Assembly (NCBI GenBank): GCA_039583875.1 | Contig: CM077149.1 | Coordinates: forward strand, 19,419,194-19,483,193 | Reading direction: 5' to 3' | DNA length: 64,000 nucleotides | Origin: Platanthera guangdongensis | Taxonomy: Eukaryota > Streptophyta > Magnoliopsida > Asparagales > Orchidaceae | In this document: one piece after another, positions 22,290-34,164 of the stretch | Position numbering within the stretch: position 1 is the stretch's first letter | How the letters are laid out: each line of letters begins with the position of its first letter | Program-made: the position numbers and the translations under genes | The notes under the pieces: generated by a model | Seen by the model: only the letters and a program-made list of their open reading frames with translations | Database searches by the model: none | Told to the model about the DNA's origin: nothing

Positions 22290-23235
22290 CACCCAGGTAG
22301 AGAGAGAATGAGTTGAAGGTTTCTTGATCAGTTCTTGATAGATCTGATTGCTTTAGATCCAACATGTCTTAGCTTCTTCAAATCATCTTGAATTTGAACA
22401 AAGTAAGGTTGATTTTCTTGTGAAGTTGGAGATGATCTTCAATTCAGCTTCCTTCTTCTATTCAGATGTGGCTCTGAATTTTTCTTGCAGACTTGTTCAG
22501 GATCTGCCTTAGAGACTTGTTGATCTCTGGATGAAGACTTCTCTTCTTCTTAGTTGTTAGTGCTCTCTCCTTTTGATGATAGAATATGTCTTTATATAGA
22601 CTCCATCCGAGGTTACCGGCTGATCCGGTTCCTAACGGCCTTCTGACAGCTCTGACAGATGCAACTGCTTTGTTGGTCGTGACATCTGTCAAGTCTCTAG
22701 TTATGACATATGATACTTCATTGAACTTCAACTCAGCAGCATAGTGTCGAGACAATACTTCAAATGTGTCAACACAAGTAGATCATGTGTCGACACAATT
22801 ATTGGTGATGTCGACATAGCTCACATAATGTCGACACAGCTCTTCTTTATCTTCTTGACACAGTTTCTGTGGAATGTGTCGACACAAGTCCTGTGTGTCG
22901 ACACAATAACTCCTAGTCTTGACAAAGTTGATGTCGACAGAATTCTGGAGTGTGTCGGCACAAGTCATGTGTGCCGACACAATTGTCGTCGACAGAATTC
23001 TATGTGTCGACACAAGTCCTGTGTGTCGACACAATCTGACTCCTGGTGTCGACACAGCCTTTCCCAAGTGTCGACAAAATTCTTCTTAGGTGTCGACACT
23101 TGTACTTAGAAACTTTTTCTGCATTTCCTTAACCTACACACTGAAATTCAACACATCATCAAATACACATTGACGAATATCATTGTTAGGTGAGTCTTCT
23201 CCAAATCTGGTACACATTTTCCATTGTACCCAACA
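22290..23235 (-). mobile_element. truncated antisense copia LTR of the A/B family
   Basis: The minus strand starts TGTTGGGTACAATGG at 23235 and follows the LTR of copia A/B through the GTGTCGACAC array (22743-23100) and a TATATAG-type TATA near 22590. It breaks off near 22290, about two thirds through, next to the 19-bp array. It is visibly more diverged than the LTRs of copies A and B. No internal region is attached. Confidence 0.88.
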
Positions 23236-23730
23236 GGTTCCACCGCTTATTTGAGTCAAATAATTATCTTCATTGAACCTCTTAGATTGACTTACTCGGA
23301 CTTATGGTTAAGAGATGACCTTTTTATAATTTCTTGCTTCTCGTTATAATGATTTGATTACCGAGATTATAAACACTTGCAAGAGGTCTATCACAATATT
23401 TATTAACCTCAATCGCTCGTGTTGGAGCGATTCTAGCTATCTATCGAGGTGGGACTGATTATTCTCAATTTTCAACCTCTTTAATTAATAAATGTTAAAA
23501 GCATTACACAAATCCAAAACATCAACTTGAGGTAGGAAATTGCCCTAACATTATCCCCAAAGATATGAGCTGGGTTTAATCCAAATTAATTTCTCGTCAC
23601 GTGCAAACCCTCATATTTAAGTCCAAAAAAACTTTTTAGATAACCAAAATTTCAAGATTTTGTTGAGGGTTAGAATTACCATTCGGAGCATTTTTAAATA
23701 TTCCCAAATTTTATATTAATTTTCTCAATC
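23236..23730. other. unassigned DNA left of gypsy B
   Basis: No gene is recognised. It ends at ATTTA, the left target duplication of gypsy B. Confidence 0.5.
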
Positions 23731-23735
23731 ATTTA
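23731..23735. other. left target-site duplication ATTTA of gypsy B
   Basis: ATTTA sits directly before the LTR start TGTCACAACCC at 23736 and equals the pentamer after gypsy A. Confidence 0.8.
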
Positions 23736-25641
23736 TGTCACAACCCGCATTTTCACCGCATAAAATAACTTATCAGAGTAAGGAAAAATACGCGCCATGA
23801 TGCCACGTCAGCAGCGGATAACTGCGGACGCTCAGGCAGACTCCTACTAAAACATGAAGAAAGATTCCTTCAGTTATTTTAAGGAAAAAAATCAGCTAAA
23901 TGCAAAGGTTAGCTGTATCCCTCGGCTTGGTGGCTCACTTAGTCCACGAATCAAAATATAGTTATACGCTGCGGAAAAATACTTGTTTAGATTGACTCAA
24001 ACATCCTACATGAGTATAAACGTCCCCAAAGGACAACTCATGGTATGCAAGACTCTAAATTTTTAATAGTAGTAAGGATAGCTTTTACGGTCGCCAAATA
24101 TAACATACTAGAGTTTTTAAATTATGTTGTGCATGAAGTAGTAGTAATATATTTTATAGTTGAAAATACCTAACATGCATTCCTAGCATAAATCCTCCCA
24201 GAGAGTAAGTGGTACACATCCACATATAGAAAACTAAGCAGCTAGCAAGTTTCTAAAAGTAACAATATTGTGGGCGTCAACAAACTGACACGAACCCATA
24301 TACAGAAAAGTATGTCTGAACCAGTAACTAAAAAAAACAACAAACTACCTCGTTGAGATGAGGTAACAACCGCAGCCAACACTGCCGCCCAGAAACTCCA
24401 AAACTAGCTCTGCTATCTGCTACTGCTCTGAACCTGAGGTATTCCGAAAACAGAATACCTCGGCAAGAAGGAACAAATGGTGGCAGAAATTAATAAGCCC
24501 AAATAAACAAAGGTCAAAGGGGTACCAACCCAAGATCAACAGTACTGAAATAAAGCACAAAAAGAGTAACAAGTCATCATCATGAAAAAGAACTCTTACG
24601 TGATTCGTCACGTACAATAATAGTACACCAGAGCACGAGGCTATAAGGTGACAACATGAATAATTCGTAAGGAAGAAGTACAAATCCTTTATTAGGCACC
24701 TGTGGTCGACTTTACCCAAAAACACGAGCGTGGTGGTCACTCGTGGACACACCACCCAAAAAAAACGGGCGAGGTGGTCACTCTTGGACACACCACCCAA
24801 AAATACAGATATAAAATCCGTCTAACTGCGAGGGAGTCTCATACTCTCCACCATACACCGCAGACATCCAAAAGCCGGGTAGACTTCCACAGATCACTAA
24901 TGAAGGAAACAAAAACTGCGGAGGTGGAATCGTCCACTAACTCCCGCAATCAAGAAAACCACCCAGAAAACACCACATATCTCAAGATTTGGCGCGTCAG
25001 ATTCTACTTGACATTACTATATACAAGACATGGCTGATCAACCCTTAGGAACGATTTACATACATAATTAAACTCTAATACGTTCAATAATGATAAATAA
25101 GGAAATTAAAGCCAATACTATAAACATTTTATCAAACCTTTATGAATTTACCAGATTCAGTTAACAAAACAAGATTTAGAAATTCTCAAGTGATCGAAAG
25201 ATTAGACATAGCTATAACTTGGAAAGAAGATAAAGGAACAAAACTCATTCGTTACCATTAAATCGGGCAAGGGGAAACGAGGGGAAACCACCACTTGCCT
25301 TGGTTTTATCGGAAAAGTCCTCTGAAGCACTCCACGTCGTAGATCGGGGCAAGAGAATGCGGGAGGAGATGAAATCTAGACAAAAATGGCCGAAATGGAG
25401 GTTAGGACCGAAAAATCCTAACGCGAAATCTCAAGAAATGGGGAAGATATTACCACGATGGCGTAGCTCTCGGCGAGAGCTTTCCGAATCTATGTTCGGA
25501 TGAAGATTTCGGGCACCGGAGCACCGTCGGCGGCCACCGGAAGATTCACGAAAAAGAAACTCTCTCTCTCTCGCTCGCTGCTCTGGTTCGGTAGAAAAGA
25601 TATCGGAGAAGATAAAGTTCGGTTCTAAAACCTAAGCCTAA

Positions 25642-25643
<2 letters not shown>

Positions 25644-25718
<75 letters not shown>
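25644..25718. repeat. (TA)n microsatellite in gypsy B 3' LTR
   Basis: About 37 TA units. The other two LTR copies have only a short ATATATATGTATAC run at this place, so this is an expansion in one copy. Confidence 0.97.
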
Positions 25719-25719
<1 letters not shown>

Positions 25720-25947
25720 TGTTTATAAAAAGTTTTGTCAAAAACAGATTATTTCGAGCAGTTTCGCAGGAACACATAATAGAGGCCTAGGATTACTCCA
25801 AATCGAAACTTGTCCAACATGAAAGTTGTAGATCTCGTCGAGAAGAACAAATTTCATGTTAACGAGTTTTCCAAACGACATCATTTTGACCCTTAAAAAG
25901 GCATCCGAACGTAAACAATAACGGACTACACGAGAACAAGCCTACGG

Positions 25948-26372
25948 GTACTCGAGAGGTAGAAAACGACTACTCGAGTAGTTCAGAAAGGATACTTGAG
26001 TAGTTCAAAATGACTACTCGAGTAGTTCAGAAAGGCTACTCGAGTAGTTCAAAATGACTACTCGAGTAGTTCAGAAAGGCTACTCGAGTAGTTCAAATGA
26101 CTACTCGAGTAGTTCAGAAAGGCTACTCGAGTAGTTCAAATGACTACTCGAGTAGTTCAGAACGGCTACTTGAGTAGTTCAAATGACTACTCGAGTAGTT
26201 CAGAAAGGCTACTCGAGTAGTTCAGAATGACTACTCGAGTAGTACCAGAAACTTCACTCGTGCAGAAAGAATAATCACTCGAGTAGGCAGACAAAGACTA
26301 CTCGTGTATATATAAAAAATATCACTCGAGTAATAAAATCACTCGAGTATGATAGAAGAATCTCTCGAGTAT
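25948..26372. repeat. CTACTCGAGTAG palindrome array, gypsy B 3' LTR
   Basis: Same array as at 19260-19690, with a different order of the AAAGG and AATGA spacers and a few decayed units (CTACTTGAGTAG). Confidence 0.94.
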
Positions 26373-26508
26373 ATACTGACAATTCACTCGTGTAATTAAC
26401 TGACCACTCGGGTAAAGAAAATGAAATTTACATAAATCCATAAATTATTTACAAATATATCCCGGAAATTAAACTATATCAATGAATAGTGTTTTTAATT
26501 TTTGAATA

Positions 26509-26513
26509 GTACT
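26509..26513. other. left target-site duplication GTACT of copia B
   Basis: GTACT precedes the LTR start TGTTGGG at 26514 and recurs at 38810-38814 after the other LTR. Intact gypsy LTRs read GAATAGTACTTTAATA once at this point. Confidence 0.96.
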
Positions 26514-26661
26514 TGTTGGGTATATTGGAAAATGTGTACCAGATTTGAAGAAGCCTCACCTTACTCAATGATATGCATCAAGGTGTATTTGATGTTATTT
26601 TGAGTTTATATGTGCATGTTAAGAAAATGCAGGAATGCAGGAAAAAGTTTCTAAGTCCATG

Positions 26662-27182
26662 ACTCGACACCAGAGAAACTGTGTCGACACTTATGAAGGC
26701 TTGTGTCGACACTGGAGAAATGTTGTGTTGAAACCTGGAGTCAATTGTGTCGACACTTGGAAAGGCTGTGTCGACACCAGAAGAAACTGTGTCGACACAC
26801 AGAGGCAGTGTCGACACACAGAAAAGCTTAGTCGACATCAACTGTGTCAACATGCAGAGATAGTGTCGACACACAGAAAAGTTTAGTCGACAACAACTAT
26901 GTCGACAAACAGAGGCAGTGTCGACACACAGAAAACTTTGTCGACATCAACTGTGTCGACACACAGGACTTGTTTCGACACATAGCAGAGTTTTAACAAA
27001 GTTAATTTTTGTGAAGAAAAGAAGTGACTGTGTCGACACAACATAACTAGTGTCGACACATTCTACAGAAGCTGTGTCGAGAAGTAGTGTCAACACAAAG
27101 GGAGCTGTGTCGACACCACCAAGGCTTGTGTCGACACTTAGTCTACTTGTGTCGACACATGATGAAGTTCAGTCTCGACACT
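26662..27182 (+). repeat. TGTGTCGACACA palindrome array in U3, copia B 5' LTR
   Basis: Same array as 10039-10560 and 37161-37680, with more decayed units (for example TGTGTTGAAACC and TTTCGACACA) than the 3' LTR copy. Confidence 0.93.
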
Positions 27183-27315
27183 TTGCTGACAGAGACAGAG
27201 TTTCAAGAAGTGACTGGAAGACTTGATAGCTGCCATAACCAACCGGTCTACTGCAACTGTCAGAGCTGTTAGAAGTTTGTTAGAAACCGGATCAACCGGT
27301 TACCATGGAGAAAGT

Positions 27316-27324
27316 CTATATAAG
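27316..27324 (+). promoter_or_regulatory. TATA box of copia B 5' LTR
   Basis: CTATATAAG lies about 130 bp after the palindrome array. It is the probable start of transcription of the element. Confidence 0.75.
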
Positions 27325-28317
27325 GACATTCTTTATCAACTGAAGAAGAATTGAATAACAAATATAGAGATACATACAAACTAAAGAAGATTTTCAACAG
27401 AAGATCTAAGAAGACATTCTCAAGTGGTGATCTACTCAGAGTTTGTCAAGAGAATTCAAAGAAGAATTCAAAAGAATCTTCAGAAAAATTTGGAGAGAGA
27501 GAGCTCCATCTATTCAAGTGAAGAAAGGGACTTACATCAACAAGTCTCTTAAGTGCAGATTCTGAACCAATCTGCCAAGAAGAATTCAGATTGATTTCTG
27601 AAATTCAAGAAAGAAGCTGATTGAAGATCGAATTCAAAGGAAATCAACCCTACTGTGTTCAGATTCAAGAAGCTTTGAAGAAAGCTAAGACAGGTTGATC
27701 TCTATCATCAGATTCGTTCAAGAACTGATCAAGAAACCATTCATCCTTTCTCTCTCAACCAGGGTGATGGTAGATTTCAAATTTACATCTATTTGCTGTA
27801 GGATCTTTTTAACATCTGAGTTGTAAGCCTGATTTATAAAGGCTGAGTTGTAGGAGATAAGTTCTCTGAGTGGTAGGCTGTTGAAGGCTGAGGTAGGGCT
27901 GTGAGCCTGAGTTGTAGGAGATTGTTATCTCTGAGTTGTAGGCCTTGTTGAAGGCTGAGGTAGGGAAGATTGCCTGAGCTGTAGGAGTATGGACTCACTC
28001 TGAGTTGTAGGAACCTTGTTTGGGTTCTGATCTGTAAGATCTGAGGATCTGAGGAGAAGGAAAGAAGTTAGGCCGAATATAGCACACTGCTAGATAGTCG
28101 AAGGGGGAAAGTGGATGTAACCAGACCTTGGAGAACCACTATAAATTAGTGTGCAATCTGTGAATGTGTGTGGTATTATTATTTTTGTGCTGTGATAGCT
28201 GTAGAACTATCTGATTTTATTAATTAACTGAATTAAAAGTTCTGTCTTAGAAGAAAAAGGAATTACACCTATTCACCCCCCCCCCCCTCTAGGTGTTTAG
28301 GAACCAATTCTTTCAAG

Positions 28318-28329
28318 TGGTATCAGAGG
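28318..28329 (+). promoter_or_regulatory. primer-binding site (initiator tRNA-Met), copia B
   Basis: TGGTATCAGAGG lies two bases after the LTR. It is complementary to initiator tRNA-Met except for the final base. Confidence 0.93.
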
Positions 28330-28395
28330 GAGGTTACTTAAAGAAAGACTTAACAGTCTAAGTAAGATCTGTAAGGCAGTAATAAGTTAAAGAAG

Positions 28396-29496
28396 ATGGG
28401 TTCAGGAGAAAACCATAAAGAACTTGGTTCAATGAAGTTGCCTATCTACAGGAAGGAAATCTTTGGAATTTGGAAGGAAAGGGTCAGACTATTTATGGAG
28501 GCATCTGATCCTAGAATTTATATAACAGTTCATGAAGGACCATATATTCCAATAAACGTTTCTGTTCTTGATGCTAATCAAAGGACTCCTAAGGATTTTT
28601 CAGAAATGACAAAAGATGAGATCATCTTGGCTATAATGGATAAAAGAGCACAGAATATTATAGTGAGTGACATAGATGATTCAACATTCCAGAATCTGAT
28701 TCACTGCCAAACTTCCAAGGAGATGTGGGACACTTTGGTTGTCTACATGGAGGGTTCTGAAGAGGTTAGGCAAGATAGAAAGTCTATGCTTAATCAAGAG
28801 TATGTGAGTTTCAGACAAGCCAAGTCTGATAGTATAACTGAATGTTATAAGAAGTTCTACAGAATTGTAAATGAATTAATATCCTATGGAAGAATCTTCA
28901 GTACATATGAGCTGAATGACAAATTCCTTTGGTCTTTGACTAAGGATTGGGATACAAAGATCTGTGCCATAAGGGAAGTGGCCAGACTAGCAGAGATTTC
29001 ACCTCCAACACTGTTTGGTAAATTGCTGTCTTATGAGATGCAGCTGTTGGCCAGGAAGGAGGAAGAGAAAAATACAAAGGGTGACCATAGAGACAAGTCA
29101 GTGGCCTTCAAGGTAGAAGCCACAAGGAAGAATAGGAGAATGTCTCCATCTTCTCCTAAGAAAGATGCAGAAGTGAACTCAGAAAATTCTGATAATCCCA
29201 GTTCAGACAGCAGTAATTCAGATGAAGATTTTGCTGCTTTCACTAGGCTGTTTCAGAGATTCTTAAATAAGAAGCCGTGGAAATCTAAGCCATCATCATC
29301 TCAGTCCAAGGATGACTATTATCAGAAGAGAAAATCATCTAGGAAGGACAAGAGTGGGACAAAGCCTAGCAAGTCAACTACATCAAAGATCATTTGTTAT
29401 TGCTGCAATAGACCTGGACATGTTGTGGCTGACTGTCCAGACAAAAGGAAGGAGTTTACTGATAAGAAGAAGTCTCAGCACAAGAGCAAGAAGTAG
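28396..29496 (+). CDS. gag: copia B Gag (capsid and zinc knuckle)
   Basis: A 366-residue frame begins MGSGENHKEL, 66 bp after the primer-binding site. The N-terminal two thirds are the copia capsid domain (WKERVRLFMEA, KEMWDTLVVYMEG, FLWSLTKDWDTK). An S/D-rich linker follows, then a basic zone and one zinc knuckle, CYCCNRPGHVVADC, which binds RNA. It ends at TAG 29494-29496. The same frame continues KSLVAKKEKSW up to 29689, so the TAG is either a late mutation or a leaky stop. Gag forms the particle that packages element RNA. This is the only long undamaged frame of copy B besides RT-RNase H. Confidence 0.9.
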   Translation: MGSGENHKELGSMKLPIYRKEIFGIWKERVRLFMEASDPRIYITVHEGPYIPINVSVLDANQRTPKDFSEMTKDEIILAIMDKRAQNIIVSDIDDSTFQNLIHCQTSKEMWDTLVVYMEGSEEVRQDRKSMLNQEYVSFRQAKSDSITECYKKFYRIVNELISYGRIFSTYELNDKFLWSLTKDWDTKICAIREVARLAEISPPTLFGKLLSYEMQLLARKEEEKNTKGDHRDKSVAFKVEATRKNRRMSPSSPKKDAEVNSENSDNPSSDSSNSDEDFAAFTRLFQRFLNKKPWKSKPSSSQSKDDYYQKRKSSRKDKSGTKPSKSTTSKIICYCCNRPGHVVADCPDKRKEFTDKKKSQHKSKK

Positions 29497-30434
29497 AAAT
29501 CCTTGGTAGCTAAGAAAGAGAAAAGTTGGACAGATCAATCAACTTCAGAGTCTGAATTTGAGGCTGAGGCCTATATTGGTCTGTTTGCAACAGAAGAAGA
29601 GGATGAGTTCTTGAGATTACTGGACTCTATATATGAACAAGAAGACCATCAGTGCAAAGGACTGATGGCTATGTCTAAAGAATACCAGTGACAGGATCAA
29701 CCTGACCCCAATAAGGTAAAAAGTTCATCTGTAGATTCTAATTACTTCACTGGATCAGAATCAGATGCATCTGCATCAATAGATGTGGATGGGTCTGAAT
29801 ATGAAGGAGATATTTATCAACTGATAGATGAATATGGGGATTTGTTGCAGACACTCAAGAGAAGCAAAAACCTGGCCAAAATCTGGCTAAGGAAATTGCA
29901 GCTCTTAAGTTGGTTGCATCTGATTCAGATAAGCTGCTGGATCAGAAGATGAATGAGATTGCCAGGCTGAAAAACATAACTGTTATTCAGATGGGTACAA
30001 TCATATTCAAAAATGATCAGATCAAAAGTCTGGAAAACAGACTTCAGAAAGAGAAGGAGATAGTGGCTAATTTCTCTAAGCCAAAATCTGTCCTACCCCT
30101 AATTGATGACTTTGTGTCTCAAAAGGGTAAGGCAGGATTAGGCTTTAAGGGAACTACATGGGCTGCCCAGTTCAATAATAAAGGCAAAGCCCTAACACAA
30201 AATAAAAGAGCTGCTGCCAACAATACAGCTAATATTGTACCTAAAAAGAGGTATAATAAGTATGAGTGCTGGTGTTGTGGCAAGATATGCCATTATGCCT
30301 TAGACTGTTGGCACAATACCATTGTCAGAAAGGATAGCAGTCTACCTATTAGAAGTGCTGCAGGCAGATTTGTCAAGTTTCAGGCTAACTTGAACCAAGG
30401 ACCCAAAAGTTATTTGGGTTCTAAGGTTAAGTAA
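29497..30434 (+). pseudogene. gag: copia B gag C-terminal extension with second zinc-knuckle-like motif
   Basis: After the gag stop, the frame stays open to TGA at 29689-29691 and is strongly acidic. A frameshift follows. From 29910 a frame of 174 residues is predicted coiled-coil-like (KMNEIARLKN, SLENRLQKEKE) and then carries CWCCGKICHYALDC, a zinc-knuckle-like motif. It ends at TAA 30432-30434, in frame with the protease that follows. Copia D has an analogous acidic and coiled-coil zone in one uninterrupted gag. Confidence 0.75.
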
Positions 30435-30953
30435 TCTTTGTTGCAGGTGAGTCCAAGTTTCCATACCCCTATATGGTACTTGGACGGTGGATGTTCCAGG
30501 CACATGAATGGAACAAGAGGATTGCTGAAGCACTACTCACCAATACTGAATAGGCCTAAATTAATCTTTGGTGGTTCTGAAAAAGGAGTCATCAAAGGGT
30601 TTGGTAACATCTCTACCAACTCAATCACTATCACTCAAGTGGCTTATGTGAAGGGTTTGAAACACAACCTAATAAGCATAAGCCAGCTGAGTGATCTTGG
30701 ATATGACATTTCATTTATCAAAAATGGGTGTCATTTCAAGAGATCTAGCGATCAAAAAGTCATATTGACTGGCTATAGAAATAGAAATATATATTGCCTA
30801 AATTTTGAGTGTGAGAATAAAAATTCTCCTATCTGTCTTGTGGTTGATGAGAAAGCCTCTTATTGTGTCAAATGGCACAAGAGGCTAGCTTATCTTAACT
30901 ACAAGAATATTGACCAACTCTTTAGTAAAGAGTTAGTGAGGAATGGTCCTTAA
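30435..30953 (+). pseudogene. pol: copia B protease and integrase zinc finger
   Basis: The frame reads WYLDGGCSRHMNG, the copia protease active site with DSG changed to DGG, followed by GLKHNLISISQL and the start of the integrase zinc finger WHKRLAYLNY. The second histidine of that HHCC finger is replaced (LAYLNY instead of LGHLN). TAA at 30951-30953 interrupts before the two cysteines CSACQKGK, which follow in frame. Confidence 0.88.
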
Positions 30954-32222
30954 GTTAAGTACTATAAGGATGAGATATGCTCAGCTTGTCAAAAAGGCAA
31001 GCAGACCAGATCCTCCTTTCATAGCCTAGAAACCAAAGACTCTGTGAGGTGCTTATACCTCTTGCATATGGATTTATTTGGTCCTATGCCAGTTCATAGT
31101 CTAGGTAGGAAGGTCTATACTTTTGTGGTAGTAGATGACTATCCTAGATTTTCATGGGTATTCTTTCTGAGACAGAAATCTGAAACCCCAAATGTCTTCT
31201 GCAATTTTGTCAAACAAATTCAGAATGAATTAGATAGTTCAGTGGTCAAAATCAGAAGTGACCATGGAACTGAATTCCAATCTGAAAGTATGACAAGGTT
31301 GTGTGAAGAATTTGGGATTCATCAGGAATTCTCCTCACCTAGAACACCTCAGAAAAATGACATTGCTGAAAGAAATAATAGGACATTGATTGAGGCTGGA
31401 AGAACACTATTGAGTGATACTACTCTCCCAGAATATTTTTGGGCTGAGGTAGTAAACACTGCATGTCATGTGCTCAATAGGGCTTCCATCACCAAAAGCC
31501 ACAAAAAGACACCCTATGAGGTTATGAAGGGCAAAAAACCAAACTTATCCTATTTTAGGATCTTTGGTTACAAGTGCTATGTGCTTAACAATGGCAAGTC
31601 TCACCTAACTAAGTTTGCTGCCAAATCCCAAGATGGGATATTTGTTGGGTACAACAACAATAGTAAGGCTTATAGGGTCTACAATTTGGCTACTCAAGTT
31701 GTAGAAGAGTCAGTTCATGTCATATTTGATGAATGTAGACTTATTAACAGTGAGTTGCCTAGTTGTTCTTGTAGCTCCACAGGTATACAACAGAAGATGG
31801 ACCAACTTACTATCAGAGAAGATCCAACTGCAAAGCAGGATGAGGAAAATGATAGTTGTTGTCCAGGAGGAGTACAAGACACTCAAGAGAAAAATAAAGA
31901 CCATGAGGTGCAGCATAATGAAGAGATTGAAGAAGGTCAAACTGTTGATAGATTACCTCCGACAGTTAGACATTTAAAGGATCATCCTGCACACCAGATC
32001 ATTGGTGATCCAAGATATGGAGTACAAACAAGGAGCAGGAACTTAAATACACCTCTTTGCTCAAGCTTCTTATCTCAATTGGAACCCAAGAGATTTGAAG
32101 AAGATATACATGACCCACACTGGATTGATGCTATGCATGGGGAGTTAAATCAATTCAGAAGGTGCAAGGTCTGGGAGTTGATTCAAATACCAAAGGGCCA
32201 CAATATCATATGGACAAAGTAG
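30954..32222 (+). pseudogene. pol: copia B integrase
   Basis: It has the two cysteines of the zinc finger, then the catalytic core with D in LHMDLFGP, D in RSDHGTEF and E in DIAERNNRTLIE, so the D,D,E triad is present. The C-terminal part has the usual GYKCYVLNN and KSQDGIFVGY boxes and leads to the RT connection (HWIDAMHGELNQF). It ends at TAG 32220-32222, where the polyprotein should continue into RT. Integrase would insert the DNA copy into the host chromosome. Confidence 0.9.
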
Positions 32223-33608
32223 ATTTATAGAAACAAGCTTGATGAGAGTGAGATCATAGTGAAGAACAAGGAAAGACTAGTTGCCAAAGGATACAGGCAG
32301 GAAGAGGTCATTGACTTTGATCAGACTTTTGCTCCAGTGGCAAGGTTGGAAGCAATCAGGCTATTCCTTTCCTATGCAGCATATTAAAGCTTCAAAGTAT
32401 TCCAAATGGATGTTAAGTCAGCATTCTTAAATGGAGACTTAAAAGAGGGGGTTTATGTAGAACAACCCTCAGGTTTTGTTGATCCACTCAAACATAATTA
32501 TGTTTATAGACTTAGGAAAGCTTTATATGGGTTGAAACAAGCCCCAAGGGCTTGGTATGAAACCTTATCTAATTTCCTCATTGAGAACAAATTCTCAAGG
32601 GGGAAAATAGATAAGACTCTATTACTTAGAGAATCCAAAGGAAAGATCATCCTAGTCCAAATATATGTTGATGACATAATATTTGGTTCTACTGAAAATA
32701 ACCTTTGTAGAAAGTTTGCAAAACTTATGCAAGAGAAATTTGAAATGAGCAGTATGAGAGAACTTAAGTTCTTCTTGGGACTCCAAGTAAGACAGACTGA
32801 TGATGACCTGTCCATATCTCAGTCTAAGTTCACCCTAGAGTTAATTAAGAAGTATGGTATGGAGTCATCCACTACCATGAGAACTCCAATGAGGACAAGT
32901 ATGTCTCTAAGCAAAGATGATGCAGGGAAACCTGTAGATGAGTCTTTGTATAGAGGAATAGTTGGCTCCCTCCTATATCTGACTACTAGTAGACCAGATA
33001 TCATGTATGCTACATGTATCTGTGCTAGGTACCAATCCTGTCCTAAAGAATCTCATTATACTGCTGTCAAAAGGATTTTGAGATATCTTAAGGGCACACC
33101 TAATCTAGGCCTTTGGTATCCTAGGAATAGAGATTTTCTACTAATGGGCTATTCAGATGCAGACTTTGCAGGTTGCAAAGTAGATAGGAAAAGCACAACA
33201 GGCACCTGTCAATTTCTAGGAGGAAGACTAGTGTCATGGAGCTGTAAGAAGCAGACTAGTGTGGCAATTTCCACAGCTGAGTCTGAGTATGTTGCTGCAG
33301 GAAGTTGCTGTGCACAGCTGTTGTGGATACATCATCAGTTAGAAGATTATGGTATTCAGGTAAGTAGAACTCCATTATTACGTGATTCTACTAGTGCTAT
33401 TTCTATTGCTCATAATTCTATTTCACATAATAGAACAAAGCATATAGAAATAAGATACCATTTTCTTAGAGATCATGTAGAGAAAGAAGATATTTCATTA
33501 GAATTTGTTAATACTGATTTACAAATTGCTGACATGTTCACAAAGCCTTTAGATGAAACTAAATTCAATAATTTCAAAATTGAATTAGGAATGTTGAACA
33601 TAAATTAG
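32223..33608 (+). pseudogene. pol: copia B reverse transcriptase-RNase H
   Basis: The frame continues after the TAG. It has one more stop, TAA in AAY-stop-SFKVFQ near 32384, and is then open for 400 residues from 32406 to 33608. RT motifs are [22 protein letters not shown] and the catalytic YVDDIIFG. RNase H shows [24 protein letters not shown] and HIEIRYHFLRD. It ends GMLNIN with TAG. Apart from the two stops the catalytic residues look intact. Confidence 0.92.
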
Positions 33609-33634
33609 TTTAACAAATTTGGCGAAGTAAAATT

Positions 33635-34126
33635 GTGTCGACACAAAAAGTTGTCTGTGTCGACACATAGTAGTTGGTGTCGACACTCCAGGGAAGTGAT
33701 GTCGACACATCCGGAAAATTGGTGTCGACACTTCAGAGAAGTAGTGTCGACACATCCAGAAGTGGTGTCGACACTTAGAATCAACACACAGATTTCGTCG
33801 AGCGCAGAATCTACTGATCGTCGAGTGCAGAATGGACACATATCGTCGAGCGCAGATTCAACAACACTTCGTCGACCTCAAATCGTCGACTTCACGGGCT
33901 CTTCGTCGAACTCGACCAAGACAAATAGAATTGGTGTCGACATATAAAAGTCAACACTCAGTCGAGACATTAGAAGTCTGTGTCGACACATTTCAACTGT
34001 GTCGACACATTAAGAGAATCTTGACGCGCCTTTTGAACTTCATTATTTAGAAGGGTATAAATAGGTCAACAACATATACTGTCGACACACTCTCCATCTT
34101 TTTGATACCAAAACCCTGTGTCGACA
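33635..34126 (+). repeat. TGTCGACA palindrome array between pol and extra ORF, copia B
   Basis: Counterpart of 1340-1831. It contains GTGTCGACAC units and, around 33795-33905, CGTCGAGCGCAG / CGTCGAGTGCAG units that resemble those of copia D. Confidence 0.9.
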
Positions 34127-34164
34127 AATTCTCTCTTCTCAATCCAAGCTTTCACTCAACCCCA

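Larger units (their letters stand above)
23736..26513 (-). repeat. gypsy B 3' LTR, left part
   Basis: Starts TGTCACAACCC and is collinear with 17119-19830. Copia B enters after GTACT at 26509-26513. Confidence 0.94.
26514..28315 (+). repeat. 5' LTR of copia B
   Basis: 1802 bp, TGTTGGG to CTTTCA. It has the palindrome array (26662-27182), a TATA box (27316-27324) and a two-unit duplication near 27844-27973. A run of C near 28276-28287 is longer than in the other LTRs. Confidence 0.96.
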
